Shown here: one piece after another, positions 52,830 to 63,831 of the stretch
Layout of the letters: every line of letters begins with the position of its first letter
How positions within the stretch are numbered: position 1 is the first letter of the stretch
Source: Bacteroidaceae bacterium
GTDB taxonomy: Bacteria > Bacteroidota > Bacteroidia > Bacteroidales > Bacteroidaceae
Assembly: GCA_024682395.1 (NCBI GenBank)
Contig: JAIKZH010000005.1
Span: 1-64,000 of the forward strand
DNA: 64,000 nucleotides
Reading direction: 5' to 3'
The notes under the pieces: model-generated
Database searches by the model: none
What the model saw: only the letters and a program-made list of their open reading frames with translations
What the model was told of the DNA's origin: nothing
Program-made: the position numbers and the translations under genes

Positions 52830-55800
52830 ATGAAAACGATGGAAAAGCAACTCAAGAAAGTATTAGTATTGGGTTCTGGTGCACTCAAAATTGGCCAAGC
52901 AGGCGAATTTGACTACTCCGGTTCTCAAGCATTAAAAGCCCTCAGAGAAGAAGGCATCAGTTCAGTATTGGTTAATCCAAACATTGCTACTATTCAAACA
53001 TCAGAAGGTATTGCTGACAAGGTCTATTTCCTACCAGTGACACCTTTTTTTGTAACTCAAATCATCAAGAAAGAACGTCCAGACGGAATACTTCTTGCAT
53101 TCGGTGGTCAGACTGCTCTTAACTGCGGTACTGAATTATACCAATCAGGTGTTCTTAAAGAATATGGAGTTCAGGTATTAGGTACAAGCGTTGAAGCAAT
53201 CATGTACACAGAAGACCGTGACCTCTTTGTTAAGAAATTGGACGAAATTGAGTTGAAGACTCCAATCAGCCAGGCTGTAGAAAACATGGATGATGCTCTT
53301 CGTGCAGCAAATGAAATCGGTTTCCCAATCATGATTCGTTCTGCTTATGCACTCGGAGGTTTAGGTAGTGGTATCTGCCCAGATGAAAAGAAATTCAAAG
53401 AATTAGCAGAAAGCGCATTCACATTCGCACCACAGATCCTTGTAGAAGAATCACTTAAAGGTTGGAAAGAAATTGAATTCGAAGTAATACGCGACAAGAA
53501 CGACCACTGTTTCACTGTTGCATCAATGGAAAACTTCGACCCACTCGGAATACACACTGGTGAATCTATAGTTGTTGCACCTACTTGCTCACTCAACGAC
53601 GAACAAGTAAAAATGCTTCAAGATTTGTCAATCCGCTGTGTACGCCACCTCGGTATTGTCGGAGAATGTAACATACAATTTGCATTCAATGCAGAAACAA
53701 ACGACTATCGTATCATTGAGGTTAATGCACGTCTTAGCCGTTCTTCTGCTTTGGCATCAAAAGCAACAGGTTATCCTTTGGCTTTCGTTGCAGCAAAAAT
53801 CGGACTTGGATATTCACTCGACCAAATAGGTGAAATGGGTACAACTAACTCAGCATATGTTGCACCACAACTCGATTACATGATCTGTAAGATACCACGT
53901 TGGGACCTCACAAAATTCTGTGGCGTAAGTCGCGAAATCGGTTCTTCAATGAAATCTGTAGGTGAAATCATGTCTATCGGACGTTCATTCGAAGAAATGA
54001 TTCAAAAAGGTCTAAGAATGATTGGACAAGGTATGCACGGATTCGTTGGTAACGACCACAATAAGTTCGAAGACCTCGACTACGAATTATCTCACCCAAC
54101 AGACCTTCGTATCTTCGCTATAGCACAAGCACTCGAAGAAGGATATACAACACAACGTATCGAAGAACTTACAAAAATCGATGTATGGTTCCTCGAAAAA
54201 CTCAAGCATATCGTTGACATCAAGCACAAACTCATGTCATTCAACAAACTCGAAGACATCACTCCTGAGTTCATGAGAGAAGTTAAGGCATGTGGTTTCA
54301 GTGATTTCCAAATTGCACGTTTCGTTCTCAAACCAGAAGGAAACATGGAAAATGCCAACCTTGAAGTTCGTAAATACCGCAAGGGATTAGGAATTCTTCC
54401 AGCTGTTAAGCGTATCAACACTGTAGCAAGCGAACATCCAGAACTCACAAACTACTTGTATATGACTTATGCAGTGGCTGGATATGACGTAAACTACTAC
54501 CAACACGAGAAATCTGTTGTTGTATTAGGTAGTGGTGCTTACCGTATCGGTTCTTCTGTGGAATTCGACTGGTGTTCAGTTAACGCAATCAATACAGCAC
54601 GCAAACTGGGATATAAATCAATCATGATTAACTATAACCCAGAAACAGTAAGTACCGACTACGATATGTGTGACCGTCTGTATTTCGACGAACTCTCATT
54701 CGAACGTGTGCTTGACGTAATCGATCTCGAACAACCTCGCGGAGTTATTGTAAGTGTGGGAGGACAGATTCCTAACAACCTTGCAATGAAACTTTATCGT
54801 CAGGATGTTCCAATCCTTGGAACTTCACCAATAAGCATCGACCGCGCAGAAAACAGAAATAAATTCTCTGCAATGCTCGACAAACTCGGAATTGACCAAC
54901 CAGCATGGCGTGCACTTACAAGCCTTGACGACATCAAGGAATTCATCAGCGAAGTAGGCTACCCTGTTTTGGTTCGTCCAAGTTACGTATTGTCAGGTGC
55001 TGCAATGAACGTTTGCTACAACGACGAAGAACTCGAAAGATTCCTCAAGATGGCAACAGAAGTAAGCCAAGACTACCCTGTTGTTGTAAGCCAGTTCATG
55101 CAAGACACAAAAGAAATTGAATTCGACGCAGTTGCTAAAGAAGGTGAAGTTGTTGAATACGCAATCAGTGAACACGTAGAATTTGCTGGTGTACACTCAG
55201 GTGACGCAACACTCGTATTCCCTGCACAACATATCTACTACTCAACAATACGTCAAATCAAGAAGATTAGCCGTCAGATTGCAAAAGAACTCAATATCAG
55301 CGGACCATTCAACATCCAGTACCTTGCTAAGGGACAGACTGTAAAGGTTATTGAATGTAACTTACGTGCCAGCCGTTCATTCCCATTCGTATCAAAGATT
55401 CTCAAGCACAACCTCATCGAGACTGCAACAAGAATCATGCTCGATGCTCCATACGAGAAACCAGACAAGAGCGAATTCGATATCGACCGCATCGGTGTTA
55501 AGGCAAGTCAGTTCTCATTTGCACGTCTCCAAAACGCAGACCCTGTATTAGGTGTTGACATGAGCTCAACTGGTGAAGTTGGATGTATCGGTGACGACTT
55601 GAACGAAGCATTACTCAATGCACTCATCGCAACAGGATACAAATTGCCTAAGAAATCAATCCTCATCTCTTCAGGTGGTGCTCGCGGTAAAGTTGATTTG
55701 CTCGACGCTTGCAGAATCCTCGTTGAAAAAGGATACGATGTATATGGTACAAAAGGTACAGCACAATTCCTCAATGAAAACGGAGTTAAGGCTACACCAG

Positions 55801-56054
55801 TATCATGGCCAGATGAAGAAGGTAATGCTAACGTAATGCAAATGATTGCAGATCACAAGTTCGACCTCATCATCAACGTTCCAAAGAACCAAACTAAGCG
55901 TGAACTTACTAACGGTTACAAGATTCGTCGCGCAGCAATCGACCACAATATTCCACTCATGACAAATGCAAGACTTGCTAAAGCATTTATCGAAGCATTT
56001 ACAGCCATGAACATGGAAGACATACAAATCAAGAGCTGGCAAGAATACGTATAA
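52830..56054 (+). CDS. carB: Carbamoyl-phosphate synthase large subunit
   Basis: A 1074-aa protein with two homologous ATP-grasp halves. The first has VLVLGSGALKIGQAGEFDYS and GGLGSGICPD; the second has VVVLGSGAYRIGSSVEFDWC and RPSYVLSGAAMNV. A C-terminal MGS-like allosteric domain follows (SILISSGGARGKVDLL region). It makes carbamoyl phosphate from bicarbonate, ATP and ammonia for pyrimidine and arginine synthesis. The small subunit carA is not adjacent. Strong bias toward a subset of codons suggests high expression. Confidence 0.98.
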   Translation: MKTMEKQLKKVLVLGSGALKIGQAGEFDYSGSQALKALREEGISSVLVNPNIATIQTSEGIADKVYFLPVTPFFVTQIIKKERPDGILLAFGGQTALNCGTELYQSGVLKEYGVQVLGTSVEAIMYTEDRDLFVKKLDEIELKTPISQAVENMDDALRAANEIGFPIMIRSAYALGGLGSGICPDEKKFKELAESAFTFAPQILVEESLKGWKEIEFEVIRDKNDHCFTVASMENFDPLGIHTGESIVVAPTCSLNDEQVKMLQDLSIRCVRHLGIVGECNIQFAFNAETNDYRIIEVNARLSRSSALASKATGYPLAFVAAKIGLGYSLDQIGEMGTTNSAYVAPQLDYMICKIPRWDLTKFCGVSREIGSSMKSVGEIMSIGRSFEEMIQKGLRMIGQGMHGFVGNDHNKFEDLDYELSHPTDLRIFAIAQALEEGYTTQRIEELTKIDVWFLEKLKHIVDIKHKLMSFNKLEDITPEFMREVKACGFSDFQIARFVLKPEGNMENANLEVRKYRKGLGILPAVKRINTVASEHPELTNYLYMTYAVAGYDVNYYQHEKSVVVLGSGAYRIGSSVEFDWCSVNAINTARKLGYKSIMINYNPETVSTDYDMCDRLYFDELSFERVLDVIDLEQPRGVIVSVGGQIPNNLAMKLYRQDVPILGTSPISIDRAENRNKFSAMLDKLGIDQPAWRALTSLDDIKEFISEVGYPVLVRPSYVLSGAAMNVCYNDEELERFLKMATEVSQDYPVVVSQFMQDTKEIEFDAVAKEGEVVEYAISEHVEFAGVHSGDATLVFPAQHIYYSTIRQIKKISRQIAKELNISGPFNIQYLAKGQTVKVIECNLRASRSFPFVSKILKHNLIETATRIMLDAPYEKPDKSEFDIDRIGVKASQFSFARLQNADPVLGVDMSSTGEVGCIGDDLNEALLNALIATGYKLPKKSILISSGGARGKVDLLDACRILVEKGYDVYGTKGTAQFLNENGVKATPVSWPDEEGNANVMQMIADHKFDLIINVPKNQTKRELTNGYKIRRAAIDHNIPLMTNARLAKAFIEAFTAMNMEDIQIKSWQEYV

Positions 56055-56118
56055 TCCGTATGACTGAAAACATGCTGCACGTCAAAACATTTTGACAAAT
56101 CAGCATTATATATAACTT

Positions 56119-56148
56119 CAAAGCATGAGTGATTTCGCTCATGCTTTG
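56119..56148 (+). terminator. Terminator of carB
   Basis: CAAAGCATGAG (56119-56129) pairs with CTCATGCTTTG (56138-56148), followed by TTTTTTAAT. Otherwise the gap 56055-56371 holds only the aspS promoter. Confidence 0.9.
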
Positions 56149-56268
56149 TTTTTTAATATTATATCGATAAAGGAGTTATTTTCAACAATATCACATATAT
56201 TAGTCCCTATTTTACAGCTAAAAATAAACTTTTACACAAGAATAAACATTAATATGATTTTTTTTCCT

Positions 56269-56276
56269 TAACTTTG
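56269..56276 (+). promoter_or_regulatory. -7 box of aspS
   Basis: TAACTTTG matches the consensus about 96 bases before the aspS ATG. Confidence 0.6.
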
Positions 56277-56371
56277 TAATTCAATATGGGCTTATATCAG
56301 CCTCATAATGTATTAATATAAAAGAAAATAAAAAGATTAATTAAAAATCACTTATATAAATTTACTTATAT

Positions 56372-58141
56372 ATGTATAGAACACATACATGTGGACAACT
56401 CCGCATTACAGACACAGGAACGACAGTTACACTTGCAGGATGGGTGCAACGTACCCGCAAGATGGGTGGTATGACATTTGTTGACTTACGCGACAGATAT
56501 GGAATCACTCAGTTAGTATTCAACGAGGAACAAAACGCAGTACTTTGTGATGAAGCAAACAAACTCGGTCGTGAATATGTCATCCAAGTAACAGGAACAG
56601 TAAACGAACGTTACAACAAAAACAAGAACCTGCCAACAGGTGATATCGAAATAATAGTTGACAAACTGAATATACTTAACTCAAGTGACACACCACCATT
56701 CACCATTGAAGATAACTCTGACGGTGGCGACGACTTGAGAATGAAATACAGATATCTTGATTTAAGACGTCAGTGCGTACGTCAGAATCTCGAACTCCGT
56801 CACCGTATGTGTATAGAAGTCAGAAACTATCTAAGCAATCTCGGATTCCTTGAAATTGAGACTCCAATACTCATTGGTTCAACACCTGAAGGAGCACGCG
56901 ACTTCGTTGTTCCATCTCGAATGAATCCAGGACAATTCTATGCCCTTCCACAATCACCACAAACACTTAAGCAATTACTTATGGTTGCAGGTATTGACCG
57001 CTACTTCCAAATTGCAAAATGTTTCCGTGACGAGGATTTAAGAGCTGACCGCCAACCAGAATTTACACAAATCGACTGTGAGATGTCATTTGTCAATCAA
57101 GAAGACATCATACAGACTTTTGAAGGAATGGCAAAACATTTGTTCAAGTCACTCCGTGGCATAGAACTCAACGAACCATTCTTACGCTTGCCATGGGCTG
57201 ATGCTATGCGTAGATTCGGTAGCGACAAACCAGATATGCGTTTCGGTATGGAATTTATCGAACTCAAGAGCGAAACTGAAAACTTCTTCGCTGACAAAGC
57301 AGGATTCGCCGTATTCGATGATGCAAAATATGTTGGTGGTATCGTTGCTGAAGGATGTGCAGTATATACACGTAAACAAATAGACCAACTAACCGACTTC
57401 GTAAAACGTCCACAAGTTGGAGCAAAAGGTCTTGTATATGCACGCGTTCAAGAAGACGGTTCTGTAAAATCAAGTGTCGATAAGTTCTACACACCAGAAC
57501 AACTTATTGCAATGAAAGAAAAGATGCAAGCAAAACCAGGCGACTTGATTCTTATTCTTTCAGGCGAAGATGCGATGAAGACTCGCAAGCAACTCTGCGA
57601 ATTACGTCTTGAAATGGGTGAACGCTTAGGATTACGCGATAAGAACAAGTTCGCACTCCTTTGGGTTACAGAATTCCCAATGTTTGAATGGAGCGACGAA
57701 GAACAAAGACTCATGGCTATGCACCACCCCTTCACACACCCAATGGAAGAAGATATTCCTATGCTTGACACAAATCCAGCTGCTGTACGTGCCGATGCCT
57801 ACGACATGGTATGTAATGGTGTCGAGGTAGGTGGAGGAAGTATTCGTATCCACGACCCAAAACTTCAAGCAAAGATGTTCGAAATCCTTGGTTTCACTCC
57901 AGAGAAAGCACAAGAACAATTTGGATTCCTCATGAACGCATTCAAATATGGAGCACCACCTCACGGAGGACTTGCATACGGACTTGATCGTTGGGTAAGC
58001 CTATTTGCCGGTCTTGATTCTATAAGAGACTGTATCGCATTCCCTAAGAACAACTCAGGACGCGACATTATGCTTGACGCACCTTCTGCAATTGATCAGA
58101 AGCAACTTGATGAATTAGATCTTATAATAAAAGAAAACTAA
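56372..58141 (+). CDS. aspS: Aspartate-tRNA ligase
   Basis: A 589-aa class II synthetase of the bacterial type. The N-terminal OB-fold ([20 protein letters not shown]) binds the anticodon. Catalytic motifs are [38 protein letters not shown] (motif 2) and [15 protein letters not shown] (motif 3). A GAD insertion domain lies in between, as in all bacterial AspRS. Length is standard. It stands alone, with yidC following after 91 bases. Confidence 0.98.
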   Translation: MYRTHTCGQLRITDTGTTVTLAGWVQRTRKMGGMTFVDLRDRYGITQLVFNEEQNAVLCDEANKLGREYVIQVTGTVNERYNKNKNLPTGDIEIIVDKLNILNSSDTPPFTIEDNSDGGDDLRMKYRYLDLRRQCVRQNLELRHRMCIEVRNYLSNLGFLEIETPILIGSTPEGARDFVVPSRMNPGQFYALPQSPQTLKQLLMVAGIDRYFQIAKCFRDEDLRADRQPEFTQIDCEMSFVNQEDIIQTFEGMAKHLFKSLRGIELNEPFLRLPWADAMRRFGSDKPDMRFGMEFIELKSETENFFADKAGFAVFDDAKYVGGIVAEGCAVYTRKQIDQLTDFVKRPQVGAKGLVYARVQEDGSVKSSVDKFYTPEQLIAMKEKMQAKPGDLILILSGEDAMKTRKQLCELRLEMGERLGLRDKNKFALLWVTEFPMFEWSDEEQRLMAMHHPFTHPMEEDIPMLDTNPAAVRADAYDMVCNGVEVGGGSIRIHDPKLQAKMFEILGFTPEKAQEQFGFLMNAFKYGAPPHGGLAYGLDRWVSLFAGLDSIRDCIAFPKNNSGRDIMLDAPSAIDQKQLDELDLIIKEN

Positions 58142-58232
58142 TAAGACCATTTGATGATATATCATTGCATATATTATTGAATTTTATCATCTTAACACGA
58201 AAAGAGTAGGAACTACGTCATACAATAAATAA

Positions 58233-60161
58233 ATGAAAATAGACAAAAATACCATTATTGGACTTATCCTCATGGCACTCGTCATGGGTGGATATATGTG
58301 GTATCAAAACACCACAGCAAAGAAAATGCAAGAGCAAAGGGCTATAGAAGCACAAACTGAAGCTATTGCACAACATAAATCCGACAGTATTGAGAGTGTT
58401 CAGAAAGAAAAGGAAGCTAAAAAACTCATAGCACAAATAAACGATTCAACAAGTTCTCTTTTTCAAGCACGCCAACAGAATGACGGCCAAACAGTCTTAG
58501 AAAACGAACTCTTGAAGATTACAATCGCAAATAAAGGCGGTCAGATTGCTCGCGCAGAACTCAAAGATCCTACATATAAGGATCAACAAGGAAAACAAGT
58601 GGTTCTGTTCGACAATAACGAATCTAACATGCGATTACTCTTTGACGGGAAAGAGGATAACATCGTAACAGACGAATTGTATTTCACGCCTAAAAATGCA
58701 TCAAAGAACTCTGTTACAATGAGTTTGCCTATATCTGATGGTAGCATCGACATTATGTATAAGTTGGTGCCAAACTCATACATTCTGGAGATGAGTGTCA
58801 AAGCAAACAACCTGCAAGGATTCTTCCCAAACAAGACTAAGAGTTTTGACATTGAATGGAGCGAGAATATGCGTCAGCAGGAAAAAGGTTTTGAATTTGA
58901 AAACAGATATAGCACAATTACATGGAGAACAACCAATAACGACACAGATGAGTTATCATCTGCTGGAGCAGACAAAGAAGAAGACAGTTTCAAAGACAAT
59001 CTACAATGGGTTGCCTTCAAAACACAATTCTTCAGTCAAATCCTTATTGCTGACTCTGAATTCAAGCCATCATCATTCAAACAAAAACAATTCAAGAAAG
59101 AAGAGCAAAAAGATATAAAGTATCTGAAAAACTATGTTGCAGAGATGTCAACAGACTTTGACCCATCAGGCAAATCAGTTTCTCAGATGAAAATGTATAT
59201 CGGTCCAAACAAGTTCTCTACCCTTAGAAATAATGAGAAATTATGTAATGACGAACGTGATTTGGATTTACAAAGTATCGTATATCTTGGATGGCCACTT
59301 ATAAAATATATCAACCGTTTCTTCATGCTGTACCTATTCGACTGGATGACAAGTTGGGGAATCAACATGGGAATCGTATTGATTATTCTTACATTATTAA
59401 TAAAATGTGCGGTATTCCCACTCATGCGCAAGAGTTTCCTTTCTTCTGCACGTATGCGTGTGCTCAAACCAAAGGTTGATGAACTCGCAAAGAAATATCC
59501 AAACAAGGAAGATGCCATGAAGAAGCAACAGGAAACCATGCAGTTATATAGTCAGTATGGTGTGAGTCCGATGGGAGGATGTCTTCCTATGCTTATTCAG
59601 ATGCCTATCTGGATCGCATTGTTCAACTTTATTCCAAACGCCATCGAACTTCGTGGACAATCATTCTTATGGGCTGATGACCTTTCAACATACGATGATG
59701 TAATCAATTGGGGAACAAACATTCCATTTATTGGCAATCACATCAGTTTGTTCTGTGTACTCTGGTGTATCTCTACAATTGTCAACACATGGATTACCAT
59801 GCGTCAACAAAAAGACTCTATGACATCAGAGCAAGCTCAACAAATGAAGATGATGCAATGGATGTCATACATCATGCCATTAGTGTTCTTCTTCTCATTC
59901 AACGACTATTCATCAGGTCTTAACCTATACTATTTCTTCTCAGGTCTGCTCTCAATATTGATGATGTGGTTCCTTCGTAAAACAACCAACGACGATAAAC
60001 TCCTTTCCAAACTTGAAAAACGTTATCAAGAACGTAAGGCAAACGGAACTGGAATAAACAAAACATCTTCAATGATGGGACGTCTTCAGGCATTAGCTGA
60101 GAAACAACAAGAAATGCTTCGTCAGCAACAAGAAGAACAACAGAAACGCAATAAGAAATAA
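58233..60161 (+). CDS. yidC: Membrane protein insertase YidC
   Basis: A 642-aa protein. An N-terminal membrane anchor (TIIGLILMALVMGGYMWY) precedes a large periplasmic beta domain (about 60-350). The conserved insertase core begins with LFDWMTSWGINMGIVLIILT and includes RKSFLSSARMRVLKPKVDEL, GVSPMGGCLPMLIQMPIWIA and a C-terminal pair of spans. The tail is Gln/Arg/Lys-rich, as in forms that bind the ribosome. It inserts and folds inner-membrane proteins with or without Sec. The POT transporter gene follows after 17 bases. Confidence 0.97.
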   Translation: MKIDKNTIIGLILMALVMGGYMWYQNTTAKKMQEQRAIEAQTEAIAQHKSDSIESVQKEKEAKKLIAQINDSTSSLFQARQQNDGQTVLENELLKITIANKGGQIARAELKDPTYKDQQGKQVVLFDNNESNMRLLFDGKEDNIVTDELYFTPKNASKNSVTMSLPISDGSIDIMYKLVPNSYILEMSVKANNLQGFFPNKTKSFDIEWSENMRQQEKGFEFENRYSTITWRTTNNDTDELSSAGADKEEDSFKDNLQWVAFKTQFFSQILIADSEFKPSSFKQKQFKKEEQKDIKYLKNYVAEMSTDFDPSGKSVSQMKMYIGPNKFSTLRNNEKLCNDERDLDLQSIVYLGWPLIKYINRFFMLYLFDWMTSWGINMGIVLIILTLLIKCAVFPLMRKSFLSSARMRVLKPKVDELAKKYPNKEDAMKKQQETMQLYSQYGVSPMGGCLPMLIQMPIWIALFNFIPNAIELRGQSFLWADDLSTYDDVINWGTNIPFIGNHISLFCVLWCISTIVNTWITMRQQKDSMTSEQAQQMKMMQWMSYIMPLVFFFSFNDYSSGLNLYYFFSGLLSILMMWFLRKTTNDDKLLSKLEKRYQERKANGTGINKTSSMMGRLQALAEKQQEMLRQQQEEQQKRNKK

Positions 60162-60178
60162 AACATTCATCTACGACA

Positions 60179-61780
60179 ATGGGAAATAACGGACATCCAA
60201 AAGGATTATACCTCTTGTTCGTCACAGAAATGGCTGAACGATTCAGTTATTACGGAATGAGAGCCTTGTTCGTATTATATTTGGTTGCTGCATTCTACAA
60301 TAGTGCTGATGCATCACAGATATATGGTTCATACACAGGTCTTGTATATCTCACTCCACTCATCGGAGGATATATTGCCGACCGCTATTGGGGAAACAAC
60401 CGTTCAATCATTGTCGGAGGAATCGTCATGGCTGCAGGTCAGTTCCTGATATTTGCCTCAGCTTGTTTTGTACAACAGACTATCACAAAAGAGGGAGGCA
60501 CGATTGATCCATCAATTAACAACTCCCTCTCTATCATACTCATGTTCATTGGTTTGGCTGCTTTGATTATTGGAAACGGATTTTTCAAGCCAAACATCTC
60601 TACAATGGTCGGAGACCTCTATGAATCCACCGACAAACGCAAAGACTCTGCATTCACCATCTTCTATATGGGAATAAACGCAGGTGCACTATTTGCTCCA
60701 CTTATATGCGGTTTCTTTGCAGCCGAGGGAAGTTGGAGCAATCCAGGAGCATTCAAGTGGGGATTTTTCTGTGCCGGCGTAGCTATGATTATATCTATTG
60801 TCGTATTTGCATGTGGAAAGAAAAAATATCTGAAGACACCCGACGGATACTTGATCGGCTTAGCACCAAAGAAATCAGAACTACGTAAAATAAAAGAAGA
60901 GAATAATCATGACGCAAATCAGGAAAAAAGTGTAAAAAACTCACCTATACGCTTATGGGGAAGTTTTATAGGCTCTATAATCCTATTTGTTATTTTTTCC
61001 CTTGATTCATCCAATTTCAATGATTATATTTCTGCTGCAATATATGCCATATCAATAGCACTTCCTATATTCATAATCACCGATCGTAGACTGACCACGA
61101 TTGAAAAAATGCGAATCGGAGTAATCTATATCATTGCTATATTCGTAATCTTTTTCTGGAGTGCTTTCGAACAAGCAGGTTCATCGCTAACTATTTTTGC
61201 AGACCAACAATGTGAACGCCATATTGGCAATTGGGAAATGCCTACAACATGGTTTCAATCAATCAACCCTATTGTTGTGGTATGTTGTGCGCCACTCATG
61301 GCTGTGATGTGGGAATTTCTTTTAAAACGTGGTATAGACATCCCATCACCAGTAAAACAAGCAATAGGATTACTCCTTTTGTCTATCGGTTATATTATTA
61401 TCGCCATTGGAACAAATGGACTTAAAGACGGCGAAAAAGCTTCTATGTGGTGGTTATTTGCATTATATTTTATTCATACCATCGGAGAACTGTCACTCTC
61501 CCCTATTGGTCTGTCTATGGTAAACAAATTATCACCTGTAAGACTGGCAAGCCTTCTGATGGGAGTTTGGTTCATGAGTAATGCAGCAAGCAACATCCTC
61601 GCGGGCAATCTCGCCACATTATTACCTATCCACGGACAACCAGCCAAATCATTCTGTGGATTTGAAGTAGCCACATTAACCGACTTCTTCACTATATTTG
61701 CTATAATGTCGGGCATTGCAGCGATACTGCTCTTCTGTTTGTGTCCACTACTGAAGAAGATGATGCATAATATCAATTGA
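60179..61780 (+). CDS. POT-family proton-dependent oligopeptide transporter
   Basis: A 533-aa major facilitator. MAERFSYYGMRALFVLYLV near the N-terminus contains the ExxERFxYYG motif, followed by GGYIADRYWGNNRSIIVGG and FFKPNISTMVGDLY, all hallmarks of the PTR2/POT family. A Lys/Asp/Asn-rich loop divides the two six-helix bundles (about 235-260). It takes up di- and tripeptides with protons. It is probably co-transcribed with yidC. Confidence 0.95.
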   Translation: MGNNGHPKGLYLLFVTEMAERFSYYGMRALFVLYLVAAFYNSADASQIYGSYTGLVYLTPLIGGYIADRYWGNNRSIIVGGIVMAAGQFLIFASACFVQQTITKEGGTIDPSINNSLSIILMFIGLAALIIGNGFFKPNISTMVGDLYESTDKRKDSAFTIFYMGINAGALFAPLICGFFAAEGSWSNPGAFKWGFFCAGVAMIISIVVFACGKKKYLKTPDGYLIGLAPKKSELRKIKEENNHDANQEKSVKNSPIRLWGSFIGSIILFVIFSLDSSNFNDYISAAIYAISIALPIFIITDRRLTTIEKMRIGVIYIIAIFVIFFWSAFEQAGSSLTIFADQQCERHIGNWEMPTTWFQSINPIVVVCCAPLMAVMWEFLLKRGIDIPSPVKQAIGLLLLSIGYIIIAIGTNGLKDGEKASMWWLFALYFIHTIGELSLSPIGLSMVNKLSPVRLASLLMGVWFMSNAASNILAGNLATLLPIHGQPAKSFCGFEVATLTDFFTIFAIMSGIAAILLFCLCPLLKKMMHNIN

Positions 61781-62004
61781 TAATTGATAATTATTTCGTA
61801 GCCCAAGAGGATATTGCAATGCAATATATATCTTCTTATGGCTAAAGCCGGAAATCTTGACAAACCATATCCATAGATAAGTATTTATTCTTAATCTTTG
61901 TTGATGTGAGGATTAGATTATTTAAATATTAAGTTCTGACGAACTAGAAATCTGGCAACTTTGTAGCAATCCACTGCGAACTTAGAGACAATTGATACAA
62001 GAAA
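61781..62004. other. Gene-free gap after the POT transporter
   Basis: No gene is visible. An inverted repeat around 61811-61835 (GGATATTGC / GCAATATAT region) may terminate the POT transcript. Nothing else was recognised. Confidence 0.4.
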
Positions 62005-62037
62005 TGCGTGAGTTCAACAAGATGCTGAACTCACGCA
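62005..62037 (-). terminator. Terminator of the PqqD/HprK-like cluster
   Basis: TGCGTGAGTTCA (62005-62016) pairs perfectly with TGAACTCACGCA (62026-62037), a 12-bp stem with a 9-base loop. It lies about 40 bases beyond the PqqD-like stop; a T tract is weak on the minus side. Confidence 0.75.
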
Positions 62038-62078
62038 AGATTATTTATAAAAGCCATATTAATAAAGAATCAAGAAGC

Positions 62079-62348
62079 TCAGTCTTCGATAAAACCGACT
62101 TCAATCCATTGATTTAGAAGATTAGCACAATCTTGACGAGCAGTTACTTCATCAACTTCATATTCATCACACAGAGCGATTACCATGTCATCGATTGTAA
62201 ACTCTTTTTTAAAGATCTTTCTCCATAGATAAGCTGCTGACTGGTTTAGACTAATTACTTTGGTAAAGTTAATATTATCCACACCATGAGAAATCACGAT
62301 ATTTTCGCGACAAATTGTTCTCAATTCAAATCCGTTCTTTATTCTCAT
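62079..62348 (-). CDS. PqqD-like peptide chaperone
   Basis: An 89-aa protein. ISLNQSAAYLWRKI (about 32-45), then EFTIDDMVIALCDEY and ARQDCANLLNQWIEVGFI, match the compact winged-helix PqqD fold (LN-TAA-IW------, and a C-terminal amphipathic helix). PqqD-like proteins bind leader peptides and present them to modifying enzymes. It is the last gene of a cluster with an S24/S26 protease, an HprK-like kinase and a probable C11 peptidase. No radical SAM enzyme is seen here. Confidence 0.88.
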   Translation of the reverse strand: MRIKNGFELRTICRENIVISHGVDNINFTKVISLNQSAAYLWRKIFKKEFTIDDMVIALCDEYEVDEVTARQDCANLLNQWIEVGFIED

Positions 62349-62418
62349 ACCTTTTCATGTGTTATAATTCTTATCTGTAAAACAGAGTCAGAATTTGATT
62401 AATAATAAAAATCTATAT

Positions 62419-62898
62419 TTATTTAAGTCGCTTCATTCTATCAGGAATCTGTCCCAGCCACAATAGTCGATACAATGCGAGAAACAATCTGCGCAAAGGA
62501 ATTGTTCTGGTCCATATATAACTATAACATTTCCATACTTTGGAGGTCTGGAGGTTCCAAACCTTACCTTTCCTTTTTATCTGACAGACAACAGCACGAA
62601 GATCATTTATCGAACAAGATTCGGTGTTTCCTACATTACCATCACCTCTTAATGTGACATGTTCGTTTTGAATCTTATCGATACGATGAAGGACATAATG
62701 TCCTGGTTGAATCTCTGCCAACACAACATCTCCTACATTGTATTGTGTAGCACGAGTCAGAACTACTTCATCTCTATCGCTCTCAATAAATGGACGCATT
62801 GAATTACCACGTGCAAGAATAGTGACTTTATGACCTTCATTTACAAATTCGCACACATGTGGAAGAAATTCGGCGTTATTTAGGTTGAGAGTCTGCAT
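62419..62898 (-). CDS. S24/S26 (SEC11-like) peptidase
   Basis: A 159-aa protein. ARGNSMRPFI carries the nucleophile Ser33, DVVLAEIQPGHYVLHRI carries His70, and HVTLRGDGN follows, giving the Ser-His pattern of SEC11-type signal peptidases rather than Ser-Lys UmuD or LepB. It lacks an N-terminal membrane helix; the C-terminal IPLRRLFLALYRLLWLGQIP is amphipathic and could lie on the membrane. It could remove a leader peptide from a modified substrate. Its start lies 9 bases from the stop of the HprK-like gene, so the two are co-transcribed. Confidence 0.82.
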   Translation of the reverse strand: MQTLNLNNAEFLPHVCEFVNEGHKVTILARGNSMRPFIESDRDEVVLTRATQYNVGDVVLAEIQPGHYVLHRIDKIQNEHVTLRGDGNVGNTESCSINDLRAVVCQIKRKGKVWNLQTSKVWKCYSYIWTRTIPLRRLFLALYRLLWLGQIPDRMKRLK

Positions 62899-62907
62899 AT
62901 GAATTAA

Positions 62908-63798
62908 TCATGACAGTTGTTTACCAGTAAGAGTCTTATAACTTAACTCGACAGCAGCTCTGTCGGGAAGATTCTCCAATAGATATGTTGTTGTTGTTTC
63001 CATTATGTTGCCTACTGTTTCACAGATTCCTGTGTAAACCTTATCGTCCCATTTCATAACAGAACAAGACGGTAATAACGTAGCAAATGTCTCAACAACT
63101 TTCATTGGACGTATGTTATTGTGTGGTGCTTGCTCTAATTGAACGAAAGCACCTACAGGGGCTTCTATATTACGATAGCAAGGAGTTTTTCCACTCCAAG
63201 GGCTACCAAATACCAATGCTTTTCCATCAATGAATCTGACAATCGGGTTATCATCGTTCATTAAATCGCAATCTTTCACCCATTTCAACCAATTAGCTGT
63301 ATGGGTGGATTTTCCAGTACCGCTAACACCAAGGAAGAGGTATCCTTTACCTTCATAACGAATTACTGATGAATGCATAAGCAATGTACCATTTTGGGCA
63401 TTTGAAAATGCAAACATTATCATCAAGGCATTGTTTAGTCCAAATGATCGCATGACTGAATCACCACGTAAGGCAACTTCAGCATATGACAAATCATTAT
63501 TGGTCATTAACAAACAACATTGACGTTTGTATATATCACTTATAAGTATGCGATATTCACCTTTCTCAGTGCGATAAACGCCATGATTATTACCACCGCT
63601 ATCGAACTGTCCTATCTCCTTACCTCTCTCTTTAGGAAGACTACTATCGTTTACAACAAGTGTAAAACATAGCTGTTCGTCCGTCAATTCAGTCTGGAAC
63701 GGAGCGAAGGACGGTAAAAGCGATTCTGAGTTCGTTTCATCTTGGAAGATGACACGAAAAGGTAAACGCGCTACTTTATATTGTAATATTCTATTCAC
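62908..63798 (-). CDS. HprK-like serine kinase
   Basis: A 296-aa protein. The P-loop is GVSGTGKST (residues 157-165), followed by DLMNDDNPIVRF and VFGSPWSGKTPCYRN, a layout like the C-terminal domain of HPr kinase/phosphorylase. The N-terminal 150 residues are beta-rich and not the usual HprK N-domain. The family includes kinases that phosphorylate RiPP peptides. It is the second gene of the visible cluster: 33 bases after the C11-like gene and 9 before the protease gene. Confidence 0.8.
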   Translation of the reverse strand: MNRILQYKVARLPFRVIFQDETNSESLLPSFAPFQTELTDEQLCFTLVVNDSSLPKERGKEIGQFDSGGNNHGVYRTEKGEYRILISDIYKRQCCLLMTNNDLSYAEVALRGDSVMRSFGLNNALMIMFAFSNAQNGTLLMHSSVIRYEGKGYLFLGVSGTGKSTHTANWLKWVKDCDLMNDDNPIVRFIDGKALVFGSPWSGKTPCYRNIEAPVGAFVQLEQAPHNNIRPMKVVETFATLLPSCSVMKWDDKVYTGICETVGNIMETTTTYLLENLPDRAAVELSYKTLTGKQLS

Positions 63799-63831
63799 TA
63801 TATTATCTGAATGAATGTATTATTAATTCAA